39,215 bases of DNA, taken from the IMG/VR virus record IMGVR_UViG_3300037189_016545, positions 1-39,215 of that record. One strand, given 5' to 3'. The number at the start of each line of letters is the position of its first letter. Within the stretch, counting starts at the first letter, position 1. Under the pieces are notes generated by a model, which searched no databases, was not told where the DNA came from, and saw only the letters and a program-made list of their open reading frames with translations. The position numbers and the translations under genes were made by a program. This DNA is from a virus. Below are positions 24,448 through 31,284 of the stretch, piece by piece.

Positions 24448-24501
24448 GCCCTAACAGGTCGCTCAAACGGACGGGCCTACAGCCCGCCGTTTAGCTTTGC
24501 G
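24448..24501 (+). other. attC-like site of cassette 2
   Basis: R''-like box GCCCTAAC (24448-24455), spacer AGGTCGCTC, then stem AAACGG-CGGGC / GCCCG-CCGTTT with one extrahelical A in the left arm and loop CTACA, then AGCTTTGCG. The layout and the single extra base match typical 60-bp integron attC sites closely. The R' half is displaced to the other end of the cassette (23694-23701). Confidence 0.82.
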
Positions 24502-24575
24502 ATGTGCGCCGCGACTTCGCGCAGCTCGGTGGCGAGATCGAGCAGGGCGGTCGATCCATAGTGCACTTTAGTCAT
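24502..24575 (-). pseudogene. 5' part of small gene split by cassette 2
   Basis: ATG 24575 and the following 24 codons plus two bases (MTKVHYGSTALLDLATELRE then VAAH) run up to the cassette edge. The frame then enters the attC hairpin and leaves its native sequence. The ATG overlaps the stop of the upstream gene (24568) by eight bases, as usual in this operon. Joined to 23580-23694 it gives a 62-residue protein of unknown function. Confidence 0.75.
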
Positions 24576-25227
24576 GGGCGGCCGGGTGCAAAAACTCAAT
24601 CAAGGTGCGTGCGGCGGCGGGGGAAAGCATGCAGGCATGCGGACCTTCGCCAGCGTTGTGGGTGAGCGTCATGGAGGGCTCGAGGCCTTCGATCCGGATT
24701 GAGCCATCCGAGTATTCGCCGCAGCGGAAGGAAGCCACGGCGGTCACAGGGGCCGATTGGCTCGCCCCCTCGGCAGCGGCGCGCAGGAATTCCGGGATGG
24801 GATAGCGGCCGGCATCCTCGCTTGCCGGCGGCGGTGCAGGCAACGACTGCACTTTCTTGGGGGCCTTCGGCGCCGAAGCATGGCCAAGCGGGGGCCGGCC
24901 GCGCCCGCGCTTGGGGATGGCGTCGCCTGTGCCCTGCCCCGCATTGGCCGAAGTTGCCGCGATGGACGAGGGAACCTTCTTGGCGGGGGTTTCGCGCGGG
25001 GTTCCGCGGGCGTCGGCGCCTCGCAGGCGGTAGCCGAAGCCTTCGGGCAGGTCGCAGGGCTCGATCAGGCCGTGGTCGATCGCGGCCTTGAACTGCGCCG
25101 GCAGGTTCTTGCGCTCGGTGTCGATCGCCTCGGCCAGGTCGATAGCGCCGGCGGCGCCGGCGTGGGCGGACAGATAGTTGACGGCCGCTTCGGTCTTGCT
25201 GCCAGGGCGGGGGGTGTAGTCAGGCAT
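24568..25227 (-). CDS. Hypothetical protein with AT-hook-like motif
   Basis: The 219-residue protein. The first 70 residues (KTEAAVNYLSAHAGAAGAIDLAEAIDTERKNL) look like a small winged helix. A Pro/Ala/Lys-rich linker (about 75-135) contains KRGRGRPPLGH, the core of an AT-hook that binds the DNA minor groove. The C-terminal part (VASFRCGEYSDGSIRIEG and MLSPAAARTLIEFLHP) is beta-then-helix and common in phage proteins. Likely a DNA-binding accessory factor. AAGGAGCAATC precedes ATG 25227. Confidence 0.75.
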   Translation of the reverse strand: MPDYTPRPGSKTEAAVNYLSAHAGAAGAIDLAEAIDTERKNLPAQFKAAIDHGLIEPCDLPEGFGYRLRGADARGTPRETPAKKVPSSIAATSANAGQGTGDAIPKRGRGRPPLGHASAPKAPKKVQSLPAPPPASEDAGRYPIPEFLRAAAEGASQSAPVTAVASFRCGEYSDGSIRIEGLEPSMTLTHNAGEGPHACMLSPAAARTLIEFLHPAAHD

Positions 25228-25262
25228 GATTGCTCCTTAGAAATTGAGGGTTTGGGATGCGG

Positions 25263-25523
25263 TCAAGGGCGCAGCATCTTGCGACGCAGCCACGGATGCG
25301 CGCGCATGGCGCAGATGATGGCCAGCGGCCCTCCGGCGAGGTAGCAGGCGACCTCGAGGCCGGTGGCGTCGGGCGCCATCTTGTAGAGCGCGAGCTGGCT
25401 CAGGCCAATGAACAGGCTGGTGAAGAAGGCGGCGATCTGGTGGCCGTGCTGCACGTTGAGCTGCTGCACGCCGAGCAGGAAGACCAGGGCGAAAGTGCTC
25501 GCGAAAAGTGCGATGGCGTTCAT
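25263..25523 (-). CDS. Small membrane protein downstream of ParB-like gene
   Basis: The 86-residue protein has two or three hydrophobic segments: ALFASTFALVFLLGVQQL (about 5-22), IAAFFTSLFIGLSQLALYKM (about 30-49) and VACYLAGGPLAIICAM (about 58-73), with a basic C-terminus (HPWLRRKMLRP). The pattern, a holin-like or DUF-type membrane protein, has no certain family. ATG 25523 overlaps the ParB-like stop (ATGA). Confidence 0.72.
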   Translation of the reverse strand: MNAIALFASTFALVFLLGVQQLNVQHGHQIAAFFTSLFIGLSQLALYKMAPDATGLEVACYLAGGPLAIICAMRAHPWLRRKMLRP

Positions 25524-27391
25524 ACGCGTGAGCCTCGCGGGAATGGCCAGGCGGCAAACAGATTCAAGTCACCGGTTTTAACCGGCGCAGCCGGTTCGTT
25601 CGCCGGCAACGCCGGCGCTGGATCTGCTTTTGCCTTGGCTTTTTTCGCCGTAGAGTTCAGGGCCGGCTTTGCGTTATCGGCCGGCGCAGCCGCCGCGCCT
25701 ATATCTTTCGCTTGCGCAGCTTTGGAAGGTGGGGAAGCGGATTTTGCCGCTTTCGGTTTTTCAGTTTTGGGCTGCACTTTCGGTTCGCGCAGGGCTTCGG
25801 CATCGATGCCAAGTCGTGCTGACTGGGCCAGCAGGAGAAGGGGTTTCGGCTGGTTGTTACCATTGAAAGCCCACACGCCGACTTGCGTGTCATCGATCAA
25901 GGTGATGTCCGTCAGGAGCAGCAACAATTCCGAAAGCATGAGCTTGTCGAAAATGTGATTCAACGCGTCGAGTTCGTCTTCCTGGCGGCTCTCGGGGTCT
26001 GGAACTTCCAGTCCCCACAGCAATATCAACTCCTCGCTCGCTGCCGAGCCGGTTTCGAGCATCTGCCTGAACAGTTCCGTGATGATCGGCAGCAGATCCG
26101 TCCTGTCGAATGTGTTCGAAGAAAAGCGCTCCCTCAGCTTGATCCGGATGGCCTGAAACAGCTTGCCACGCCAGTTGTTCTCGGCTGCTGCCTGTTCCTC
26201 GCGCTTTGTCCTTTCGGCCGCGTAGTCACGGTCGGCGCGATCCGTCGTCACGGTCTTATGGGCCGGCTCGATGCCGGCCTTTTTCAAGGCGGCGGCGAGC
26301 AGTTTGGTATCGACGGCCTCGATGAAAGCCTTGGCGCGGGCGTCCTCGACATACGTGATGGACGGCGCTGCTTTGCCTAGAATCTCGCGGTAGGTCCGGT
26401 GCTCTTGATCGTCATGGCAGGTGTCATCGATGTTGGCCAGGTTGAACGTGGCCAGGCTGTGCCGACCGCTGACCAGCATCTTGGAGGCTTCCTTGCCGCT
26501 GATGATTTCCCTTCCGGTTTTTTCAGCAAGCACTTTGAGGCGCAGGTAATTGGCTTCCTTCTTGTTCTGGAAACACGGCGGATCGGTGCAAACGTTTGGA
26601 CTGCCGATGTCGGCGAATAGCATCAGGTCGTTGCCGCTGCGCTTGGGACAGGCGTCGCAGCTTCCGGCCTTGGGGACCAGGGCCGCATCATCCATCTTGA
26701 AGCTGGCATCCTCCAGATCGAGCATGTACTGCTGCTGGATGTACTCGGCGGCGCGGCGATACGACATGACGTCGCCCTGCCAATCCGGCGTGGTGATCTC
26801 GCCGGCGGCCTTGACTTGCAGTGTGGTGCCGGGGATGCGCGCGATCAGCAGAGCGTTGCTGGCCGTGAGCTTGCCGTCGTAGAACAGATCCCGCGCGGCC
26901 GGCGCCAAGGCGGTAAGCTTGAGCCTGGCATAAATGTAGGCGCGGCTTTTGCCGATCTTCTCGGCCAGCGTGTCGGCGGTGTAGTCGTGGTACTTGATCA
27001 GCCGCTCATAGCCTTCGGCCTCCTCGATCGGATGAACGTCTTCGCGCTGCAAATTCTCAACTACCTGCAGCTCCAGCACTTGCTTGTCGGTCAGTTCGAG
27101 GACCAGGGCGGGGATGGTGACCATGCCGGCGATCTGACTGGCGCGCCAGCGCCGTTCGCCGCAGACGATCTCGTGTTTGTCCAGCATATCGCCGAAGCAT
27201 TTCTCCCGCGGCATATGCATGCCGACCTGCCAGCGGCGCACCAGGATCGGCTGCAGCACGCCGTGGGCCTTGATGCTGCTGGCTAGCTCGTCGAGTTTGG
27301 CCTGGTCAAAGTGTTTGCGTGGGTTGCTCGGCGACTGGATGATGTCGGTCAGCGGGATCAGCAATGTGGCAGGGGATTCTGGGGCGTTCAT
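25520..27391 (-). CDS. ParB/RepB/Spo0J-like protein
   Basis: The 623-residue protein. Residues about 10-110 form the ParB N-terminal domain (LTDIIQSPSNPRKHFDQAKL, HGVLQPILVRRW, IVCGERRWRAS) including the GERR nucleotide-binding motif. A helix-turn-helix lies near 145-170 (YTADTLAEKIGKSRAYIYAR). A cysteine cluster GSCDACPKRSGN and CTDPPCF (about 230-270) may bind zinc. The end is a low-complexity Ala/Lys-rich tail. No ParA is present, so the role may be DNA condensation, nuclease or transcription control rather than plasmid partition; such orphan ParB-like proteins are known in phage early operons. ATGA overlap with the RT stop. Confidence 0.85.
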   Translation of the reverse strand: MNAPESPATLLIPLTDIIQSPSNPRKHFDQAKLDELASSIKAHGVLQPILVRRWQVGMHMPREKCFGDMLDKHEIVCGERRWRASQIAGMVTIPALVLELTDKQVLELQVVENLQREDVHPIEEAEGYERLIKYHDYTADTLAEKIGKSRAYIYARLKLTALAPAARDLFYDGKLTASNALLIARIPGTTLQVKAAGEITTPDWQGDVMSYRRAAEYIQQQYMLDLEDASFKMDDAALVPKAGSCDACPKRSGNDLMLFADIGSPNVCTDPPCFQNKKEANYLRLKVLAEKTGREIISGKEASKMLVSGRHSLATFNLANIDDTCHDDQEHRTYREILGKAAPSITYVEDARAKAFIEAVDTKLLAAALKKAGIEPAHKTVTTDRADRDYAAERTKREEQAAAENNWRGKLFQAIRIKLRERFSSNTFDRTDLLPIITELFRQMLETGSAASEELILLWGLEVPDPESRQEDELDALNHIFDKLMLSELLLLLTDITLIDDTQVGVWAFNGNNQPKPLLLLAQSARLGIDAEALREPKVQPKTEKPKAAKSASPPSKAAQAKDIGAAAAPADNAKPALNSTAKKAKAKADPAPALPANEPAAPVKTGDLNLFAAWPFPRGSRV

Positions 27392-28767
27392 AGGGATCTC
27401 CGATACGTTTTGGTGAAATCTCCGCAGATCGTGTGACCGCGATCGCGCAGCAGGTTGGCAAGCCGCGCGCGGTCGACGTGGCTGTGGGTGGTTTGGCGCA
27501 GCAGGCCGAAATAGCTGTTGGCGGTGTGGAACAGATCCTCGGCCGGGATCGTGGCGACACGGCGCAGGGCGTCGTGGTATGTCCGGCGGCGCAGGGTGCG
27601 ATGCCAGGGCCGGATCACCTGGCCGACAAAATCAATGCCGCGGTCGATCGGCTGCAGGATGGTCTTGCGCGGGTTGATGGCGAGCTGCAGGTGCGCCGGC
27701 AGCCAGGCCTCGATGTCGGCGTTGGCCTGGTTGAGCCAGTCGGCGGACTCGTGCAGCAGCACCATGTCGTCTACGTAGCGGATGTAGTGCCGCGCCTTCA
27801 GGTTGTGCTTGATGTGCTGGTCTAGCGCATCGAGCAGGACGTTGGCAAAGAACTGGCTTGAGAGGTTGCCGATCGGCAGGCCGTGGTGCGCGTCCTGGTT
27901 GAAGAGGCTCTTGTGCGCGGGAACGCGCGCAAACTCGTCAGGCCGGCCCTGCACGACGACGTTCTGGCGCGGGTCATGGAACAGGATGTCCAGCGCCAGT
28001 TGTCGCCACCAGGGCTCGCTGATGCGCCGCGTGAGCTGCTCGGCGGCGATGCGCTTGTCGATGCTGACGAAAAAGTTGGCGAGGTCGAGCTTGAGGTAGT
28101 AGCCGGGGCGGCTCCAGTTCTGCGTCTGGCTGCGGACTTTGCCTTCGAGGCGCCGGGCCGCATAGAGCGTGCCGCGCTCAGGGATACAGGCGCAACTGTC
28201 GGCGACGAAGCCGGCCTCGAAGCGGGGGCCGATCTTGCGGTAGAGCAGGTGGTGCACAATGCGGTCGCGGAAAGCGGCTGCCCAGACTTCCCGCACCTTG
28301 GGGCGGGTGATGATGAAGCAGATCGACGGGCCGGGGCGATAGGCGCCGCTGGTCAGCTCGTCGTGCAGCGTGGCCAGGTTGTATTCGAGCCGCTGCTCGA
28401 AGGTCAGGGCGCTGGCGCTGTTGCGCTTGGTGCGCCGGCAATCGAGGTAGGCCTCGACGAGATCCGTGAAAGAAAATTCAGCGGGGTGGCGTGGATCATC
28501 TGCGGACGGCTCGGGCGCGGCACTGGTTGTTGATGTGGTTGTTGTTCTGGTTGCCGTTGTTGAAGTTCTGATACCAGGCATACCTCGCGTCGGAGGCGTC
28601 GATGTCGCACTATCGACGTCGCCCGGCCGATCGCTCGACCAGGTAACTGCGCCGGACCTTTCCGGCGCGCTGCCGGAGGTCTCCGTGATGCGCATGGCGG
28701 TGCCCTCGTGGGGCAGCGGCGCGACCAGATTGATCATTCGCACGGGCGTGATGGCCATGACCGTCAT
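27388..28767 (-). CDS. DGR reverse transcriptase
   Basis: Reverse transcriptase that copies TR RNA with adenine-specific errors. Motifs: LKLDLANFFVSID (about 225-237) with the first catalytic Asp, GLPIGNLSSQFFANV (about 296-310), a GNxxSQ form typical of DGR and group II-like enzymes, and YVDDMVLLH (about 331-339) with the active-site Asp pair. The start is uncertain: ATG 28767 overlaps the avd stop in ATGA (459 residues), but ATG 28695 or 28581 are also possible. The RT fold proper begins near FSFTDLVEAYLDCRR (about residue 98). If translation starts at 28767 it runs straight through the TR in another frame, producing a Thr-rich linker. Confidence 0.93.
   Translation of the reverse strand: MTVMAITPVRMINLVAPLPHEGTAMRITETSGSAPERSGAVTWSSDRPGDVDSATSTPPTRGMPGIRTSTTATRTTTTSTTSAAPEPSADDPRHPAEFSFTDLVEAYLDCRRTKRNSASALTFEQRLEYNLATLHDELTSGAYRPGPSICFIITRPKVREVWAAAFRDRIVHHLLYRKIGPRFEAGFVADSCACIPERGTLYAARRLEGKVRSQTQNWSRPGYYLKLDLANFFVSIDKRIAAEQLTRRISEPWWRQLALDILFHDPRQNVVVQGRPDEFARVPAHKSLFNQDAHHGLPIGNLSSQFFANVLLDALDQHIKHNLKARHYIRYVDDMVLLHESADWLNQANADIEAWLPAHLQLAINPRKTILQPIDRGIDFVGQVIRPWHRTLRRRTYHDALRRVATIPAEDLFHTANSYFGLLRQTTHSHVDRARLANLLRDRGHTICGDFTKTYRRSL
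28498..28599 (-). repeat. DGR template repeat (TR)
   Basis: A 102-bp repeat upstream of the RT core, matching VR1 and VR2. In the VR frame it would encode ARYAWYQNFNNGNQNNNHIN, with ten AAC codons, the signature of a DGR template built for adenine mutagenesis. The invariant GC-rich end (CAGTGCCGCGCCCGAGCC and on, near 28498-28525) is the likely initiation of mutagenic homing segment. It sits inside the open frame of the reverse transcriptase. Confidence 0.95.
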
Positions 28768-29117
28768 GCAGCAGGCGAGACTGCGGACTTGCGCCACCCG
28801 GTGGCCTGCTTGCCGATACTCTGAGTCAGCTCAACGGCTTTGGCATATTGGCCGGTCGAGATGAGCCGCTTGTCGCGCGCCAGGCGCAGCAGCAGCTCCG
28901 CCACCTGCAGGCGCTCGATGAGCGTGCCCAGGTGCGGGGCCTTGTCGCGTGCGACATTGGCGCGGAAGATCAGCGTCAGGATCTCGATGCACTCGTCGCG
29001 GAGCTTGCCGCCGATCGATGCCTTGAAGTCGCGGGGCATGTTCTTGGCAAGATCCATGATGGCGTCGAAAAGCCCGTAGGCGACCTTGTAAATCGGCAGT
29101 TGCGTGTGCAGAGCCAT
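28764..29117 (-). CDS. avd: DGR accessory variability determinant (Avd)
   Basis: The 117-residue, basic four-helix-bundle protein (S23-like). The pattern YKVAYGLFDAIMDLAKNMPRDFKASIGGKLRDECIEIL is characteristic of Avd. It forms a pentameric barrel that binds the reverse transcriptase and TR RNA and is needed for mutagenic homing. It lies between target gene 1 and the reverse transcriptase, the common DGR order target-avd-TR-RT. Its stop overlaps ATG 28767 of the RT frame. Confidence 0.92.
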   Translation of the reverse strand: MALHTQLPIYKVAYGLFDAIMDLAKNMPRDFKASIGGKLRDECIEILTLIFRANVARDKAPHLGTLIERLQVAELLLRLARDKRLISTGQYAKAVELTQSIGKQATGWRKSAVSPAA

Positions 29118-29136
29118 GCTGAGTGAAATGGTTAAA

Positions 29137-29514
29137 TTAAGAAATGATCAATCTGCGGACGGCTCGGGCGCGGCACTGGTCGTAGATGCGGCCGTCGCCC
29201 TGGTTGCCGCCGTAGAAGGTCTGAAACCAGGCACACCTCGCGTCGGAGGCGTGAGCCTCGCCGGACCAGTACCAGTCGGCCTTGAAATGCTGTTTGCAAT
29301 TGGCGAACAGCAGCGACTGCTCGCGACGGGTCGGCAGTTCGCCGTTGATGCTGGCGGCCCAGGCCTTGGAGGCTTCCCAGTCGGCTTCGTCGTTGTCGCC
29401 GGGGAGCAGCACCAGGTGGTGGCTGGGTGTGCCGTCGTCGTTGAGGATGAGGCCGGCGTAGATCTCATCGGCGGCCAGGTCGATGTCAGTGGCGGGAAGC
29501 GTGATGCGGGGCAT
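29137..29514 (-). CDS. DGR variable protein 1 (C-type-lectin-like, DUF1566-type)
   Basis: The 125-residue target protein. The N-terminal half (LPATDIDLAADEIYAGLILN) is short. Residues about 45-121 have the C-type-lectin/DUF1566 pattern: NGELPTRREQSLLFAN, WYWSGEAHASDARCAWF, then the variable stretch and CRARAVRR. Compared with TR, 11 residues are changed (94, 97, 99, 101, 102, 106-109, 111, 112), all through TR adenines. No signal peptide and no fibre domain, so the protein is either cytoplasmic or attached to the virion by another route. GGAG-type ribosome site (CAGGAGAATCAC) precedes ATG 29514. Confidence 0.93.
   Translation of the reverse strand: MPRITLPATDIDLAADEIYAGLILNDDGTPSHHLVLLPGDNDEADWEASKAWAASINGELPTRREQSLLFANCKQHFKADWYWSGEAHASDARCAWFQTFYGGNQGDGRIYDQCRARAVRRLIIS
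29151..29252 (-). repeat. DGR variable repeat 1 (VR1)
   Basis: 102 bp, the same length as TR. I count 14 base differences from TR, every one at a TR adenine on the coding strand (for example AAC to GGC, TAC, GAC; TAT to TGT, TTT). The 28-bp end beginning CAGTGCCGCG is identical to TR. Confidence 0.95.
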
Positions 29515-29555
29515 GTGATTCTCCTGTGGTGGTGGTCAGAGTGGATGCGACGGGT

Positions 29556-29759
29556 TCATGCGGCGATCTGCTCACAAGTGCAGACGCCTGCATCCGGCGT
29601 TGCGGATTTCACGCGCAACGGGATCTCGCGCCAGCCGGGCGGGATGATCGGCGAGACCTTGATGTTGAAGCCGTCGCAGATCAGATGCATATTGGCGGCG
29701 CGCGCCACCCTATAGGCTTCGAACAGGGTGAGGCCGGGCGTGAGGACGATGTCAGCCAT
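29556..29759 (-). CDS. Hypothetical protein, left operon
   Basis: A 67-residue protein, MADIVLTPGLTLFEAYRVAR and on, with a WREIPLRV segment and two late cysteines (VCTCEQ). No family recognised. AGGAGCATTT precedes ATG 29759, a strong ribosome site. It lies between variable protein 1 and the small gene at 29768. Confidence 0.7.
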   Translation of the reverse strand: MADIVLTPGLTLFEAYRVARAANMHLICDGFNIKVSPIIPPGWREIPLRVKSATPDAGVCTCEQIAA

Positions 29760-29767
29760 AAATGCTC

Positions 29768-29980
29768 CTAGTGGAAGTTGGCGAGCTTCGCCACGTAAGC
29801 GCGCGCGCCCTGCGGAGTGCCGCGTTTGCCGAGGAAGGTCTTGCGACCGTTGGGCAGCATGCGATATACGATGTAGACGGTCTTGCCGGGCTCGATGGGT
29901 TTTTCGAAGAGGACGAGACCGTGATCGCGGGCGATCTGGCGGGCCTCCTTGAGCTGCTGGGCGGGGCTGTGGCGGGTCAT
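29768..29980 (-). CDS. Hypothetical small protein, left operon
   Basis: A 70-residue protein. The middle part PGKTVYIVYRMLPNGRKTFLGKRGTPQGARAYVAKLANF is a compact beta-strand unit seen in many small phage proteins of unknown function; the N-terminal part SPAQQLKEARQIARDHGLVLFE is helical. I start at ATG 29980, which overlaps the stop of the upstream small membrane frame in ATGA. Confidence 0.7.
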   Translation of the reverse strand: MTRHSPAQQLKEARQIARDHGLVLFEKPIEPGKTVYIVYRMLPNGRKTFLGKRGTPQGARAYVAKLANFH

Positions 29981-30066
29981 GACAGCATCCACAGCATCGC
30001 TTGCACGATCAGAAACCACAGCACCGCGTTGATGGCAATCATCAGGATGATTCCTTCGCGCATCAT
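29977..30066 (-). CDS. 29-residue membrane protein, left operon
   Basis: A tiny frame, MMREGIILMIAINAVLWFLI and on to MLS, forming one membrane helix. It overlaps its upstream neighbour and its downstream neighbour by ATGA at both ends, which strongly suggests it is translated. Function unknown. Confidence 0.6.
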   Translation of the reverse strand: MMREGIILMIAINAVLWFLIVQAMLWMLS

Positions 30067-30311
30067 GGCGCGGCCCCTGCGTGGCGTTCGACCAGGTCGA
30101 AGAGGTCGCCCACGGTGGTGACTGCTGCGTCTTCTTCTGGCGAAAAGCACATGTCCAATGCGTCTTCCAGCGCCATCAATAGCTCGATGAAATCAAGGAA
30201 ATCGCAGCCGAGGTCCTCCTGCAGGCGCGCCTGAGGGGGCAGCAAGTCCACGCTGATGCCGGTGGTGGCGGCGATGATTGCGAGGCCGCGCTGGCGCTGG
30301 GTGTGGCTCAT
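30063..30311 (-). CDS. Acyl-carrier-protein-like protein lacking the serine
   Basis: An 82-residue acidic protein with the length and helix pattern of ACP: LAIIAATTGISVDLLPPQARLQEDLGCD then FLDFIELLMALEDALDMCF. In true ACPs the motif is DSL, where Ser carries phosphopantetheine; here it reads DFL (residues 37-39), so the protein should not be acylated. It may act as a structural mimic that binds ACP partners. Joined by ATGA to neighbours on both sides in the left operon. Confidence 0.78.
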   Translation of the reverse strand: MSHTQRQRGLAIIAATTGISVDLLPPQARLQEDLGCDFLDFIELLMALEDALDMCFSPEEDAAVTTVGDLFDLVERHAGAAP

Positions 30312-30439
30312 GATCCGCTCCCCGGCAGGCAGGTGAGGATCAGCGCGATCGCGGCGATGATCAGAATCGCGGTGATCCAGGGCGAGCCGGTGTCGATCCG
30401 GGGATCGGGATCCGGCGGGAGGTAGTCGTCAGCCCACAT
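30308..30439 (-). CDS. Small membrane protein, left operon
   Basis: A 43-residue protein: an acidic Pro-rich head (MWADDYLPPDPDPRIDTGSP) followed by a single membrane helix (WITAILIIAAIALILTCLPG). Start ATG 30439 overlaps the upstream gene's end; its stop overlaps the ACP-like start in ATGA. No family known. Confidence 0.65.
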   Translation of the reverse strand: MWADDYLPPDPDPRIDTGSPWITAILIIAAIALILTCLPGSGS

Positions 30440-30746
30440 GGTCGGCCTCCAGTGCGCGATGGATGGCGGCGACCGGATCCGTCCGCGCGGCATTGAGCAG
30501 TGGGATCAGCTCGACGCCGATCCGGGTGGCGTGCTCGTTGAGCACCCTGGCCAGTGCGCGCATGGTGCAGGGGTCGAGCGGCACCGTGACCTGCATGCAG
30601 GTGCCGGCATCGTCGGTGGTCAGGGACATGGTCGCGGCGAGGTAGCGCGCGCCGGTGACCATCTCCATCACGGCCGTGCTAATGCGCAGCCGCGGCAGTC
30701 CGGGGATCCGGGTTGTCTCCAGGGTGTCGGCGTAGAGGTCGCTCAT
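30429..30746 (-). CDS. Hypothetical protein, left operon
   Basis: A 105-residue protein, MSDLYADTLETTRIPGLPRL and on, with alternating strands (AATMSLTTDDAGTCMQVTVPLD) and a helical C-terminal half (TMRALARVLNEHATRIG, DPVAAIHRALEADHVG). I start at ATG 30746 in an ATGA overlap with the gene upstream; the longer open frame is a GC-rich extension. Not recognised. Confidence 0.7.
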   Translation of the reverse strand: MSDLYADTLETTRIPGLPRLRISTAVMEMVTGARYLAATMSLTTDDAGTCMQVTVPLDPCTMRALARVLNEHATRIGVELIPLLNAARTDPVAAIHRALEADHVG

Positions 30747-31084
30747 GATCGGCCCTCGGCTTTGGCTGCCGCGAAGCTCCCCACCGCTTTGTCTATCGCG
30801 AAGCTCGCGCGGTCCATCGTATCCAAGATGCGCGTGGCCTCCTCGCCGCTGCTCTGTCCCCACAGCCGGACCAATTCTGCCTTGGTGGCAATCAGTTGCT
30901 CCAGCAGCTCCGGCGCGGCGGCGAGCAGGCGCGCATCGGCGTCGGCTTGCCGGTCCAAACACGGCGTGCTGGCTATGGTAATGCCGGAATCATTGATGAT
31001 CCGCACACGCGCCAGGCCGACGGCCGTGCGCCATGGGCCTGGCGTGCGGGCGTCGCTGGCGATGCAGTCCTTGCGGTTAGCCAT
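30743..31084 (-). CDS. Phage hypothetical protein (TPGPW...ARLLAAAPELL type)
   Basis: A 113-residue protein with the combination RTPGPWRTAVG, IASTPC and ADARLLAAAPELLEQL that recurs in many small early phage proteins of unknown function. The C-terminal half is helical. Start ATG 31084 overlaps the upstream stop by eight bases. Confidence 0.75.
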   Translation of the reverse strand: MANRKDCIASDARTPGPWRTAVGLARVRIINDSGITIASTPCLDRQADADARLLAAAPELLEQLIATKAELVRLWGQSSGEEATRILDTMDRASFAIDKAVGSFAAAKAEGRS

Positions 31085-31271
31085 GGCGCACCTCCGGGCC
31101 CGACAGTTGGCGTGCAAACGCGGAGCGGCGCGCGAGCGACGCGAGCCGGTAGGCGAACGAGGGCTGCAACGGCCGGCGCGGTGCGTCCGGTCGGGTGACG
31201 GCGGCATAGCGGTCGCGCCCGGTGGTGCGGATCACGGCAGCCAGGGTGGTGAGAGCGATGCGGTGGGTCAT
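31077..31271 (-). CDS. Small basic protein, left operon
   Basis: A 64-residue Arg-rich protein, MTHRIALTTLAAVIRTTGRD and on, followed by AYRLASLARRSAFARQLSGPE. It begins 13 bases after the stop of variable protein 2; the upstream part of the open frame belongs to VR2 in another frame. No family recognised. Confidence 0.6.
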   Translation of the reverse strand: MTHRIALTTLAAVIRTTGRDRYAAVTRPDAPRRPLQPSFAYRLASLARRSAFARQLSGPEVRHG

Positions 31272-31284
31272 GGCGGGCCCTGCC

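Larger units (their letters stand above)
23695..24501 (+). mobile_element. Integron-type gene cassette 2 (beta-class methyltransferase)
   Basis: An 807-bp unit beginning TTAGGGC after G 23694 and ending with a 54-bp attC arm (24448-24501) before ATGTG. Circularisation on paper yields a 61-bp attC with R'' GCCCTAAC and R' GTTAGGGC perfectly complementary. Precise removal fuses 24502-24575 with 23580-23694 into one uninterrupted 62-codon frame with an ATG, which is strong evidence for the boundaries. The gene is oriented against attC, as in cassette 1. The target G|ATGTG fits the GNT/GWT core of non-canonical IntI sites. Confidence 0.85.

Noticed and set aside
25520-27391. ParB-like gene as proof of a plasmid partition system
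   Set aside because: No ParA gene and no clear parS-type site were found; the protein family alone is not enough.
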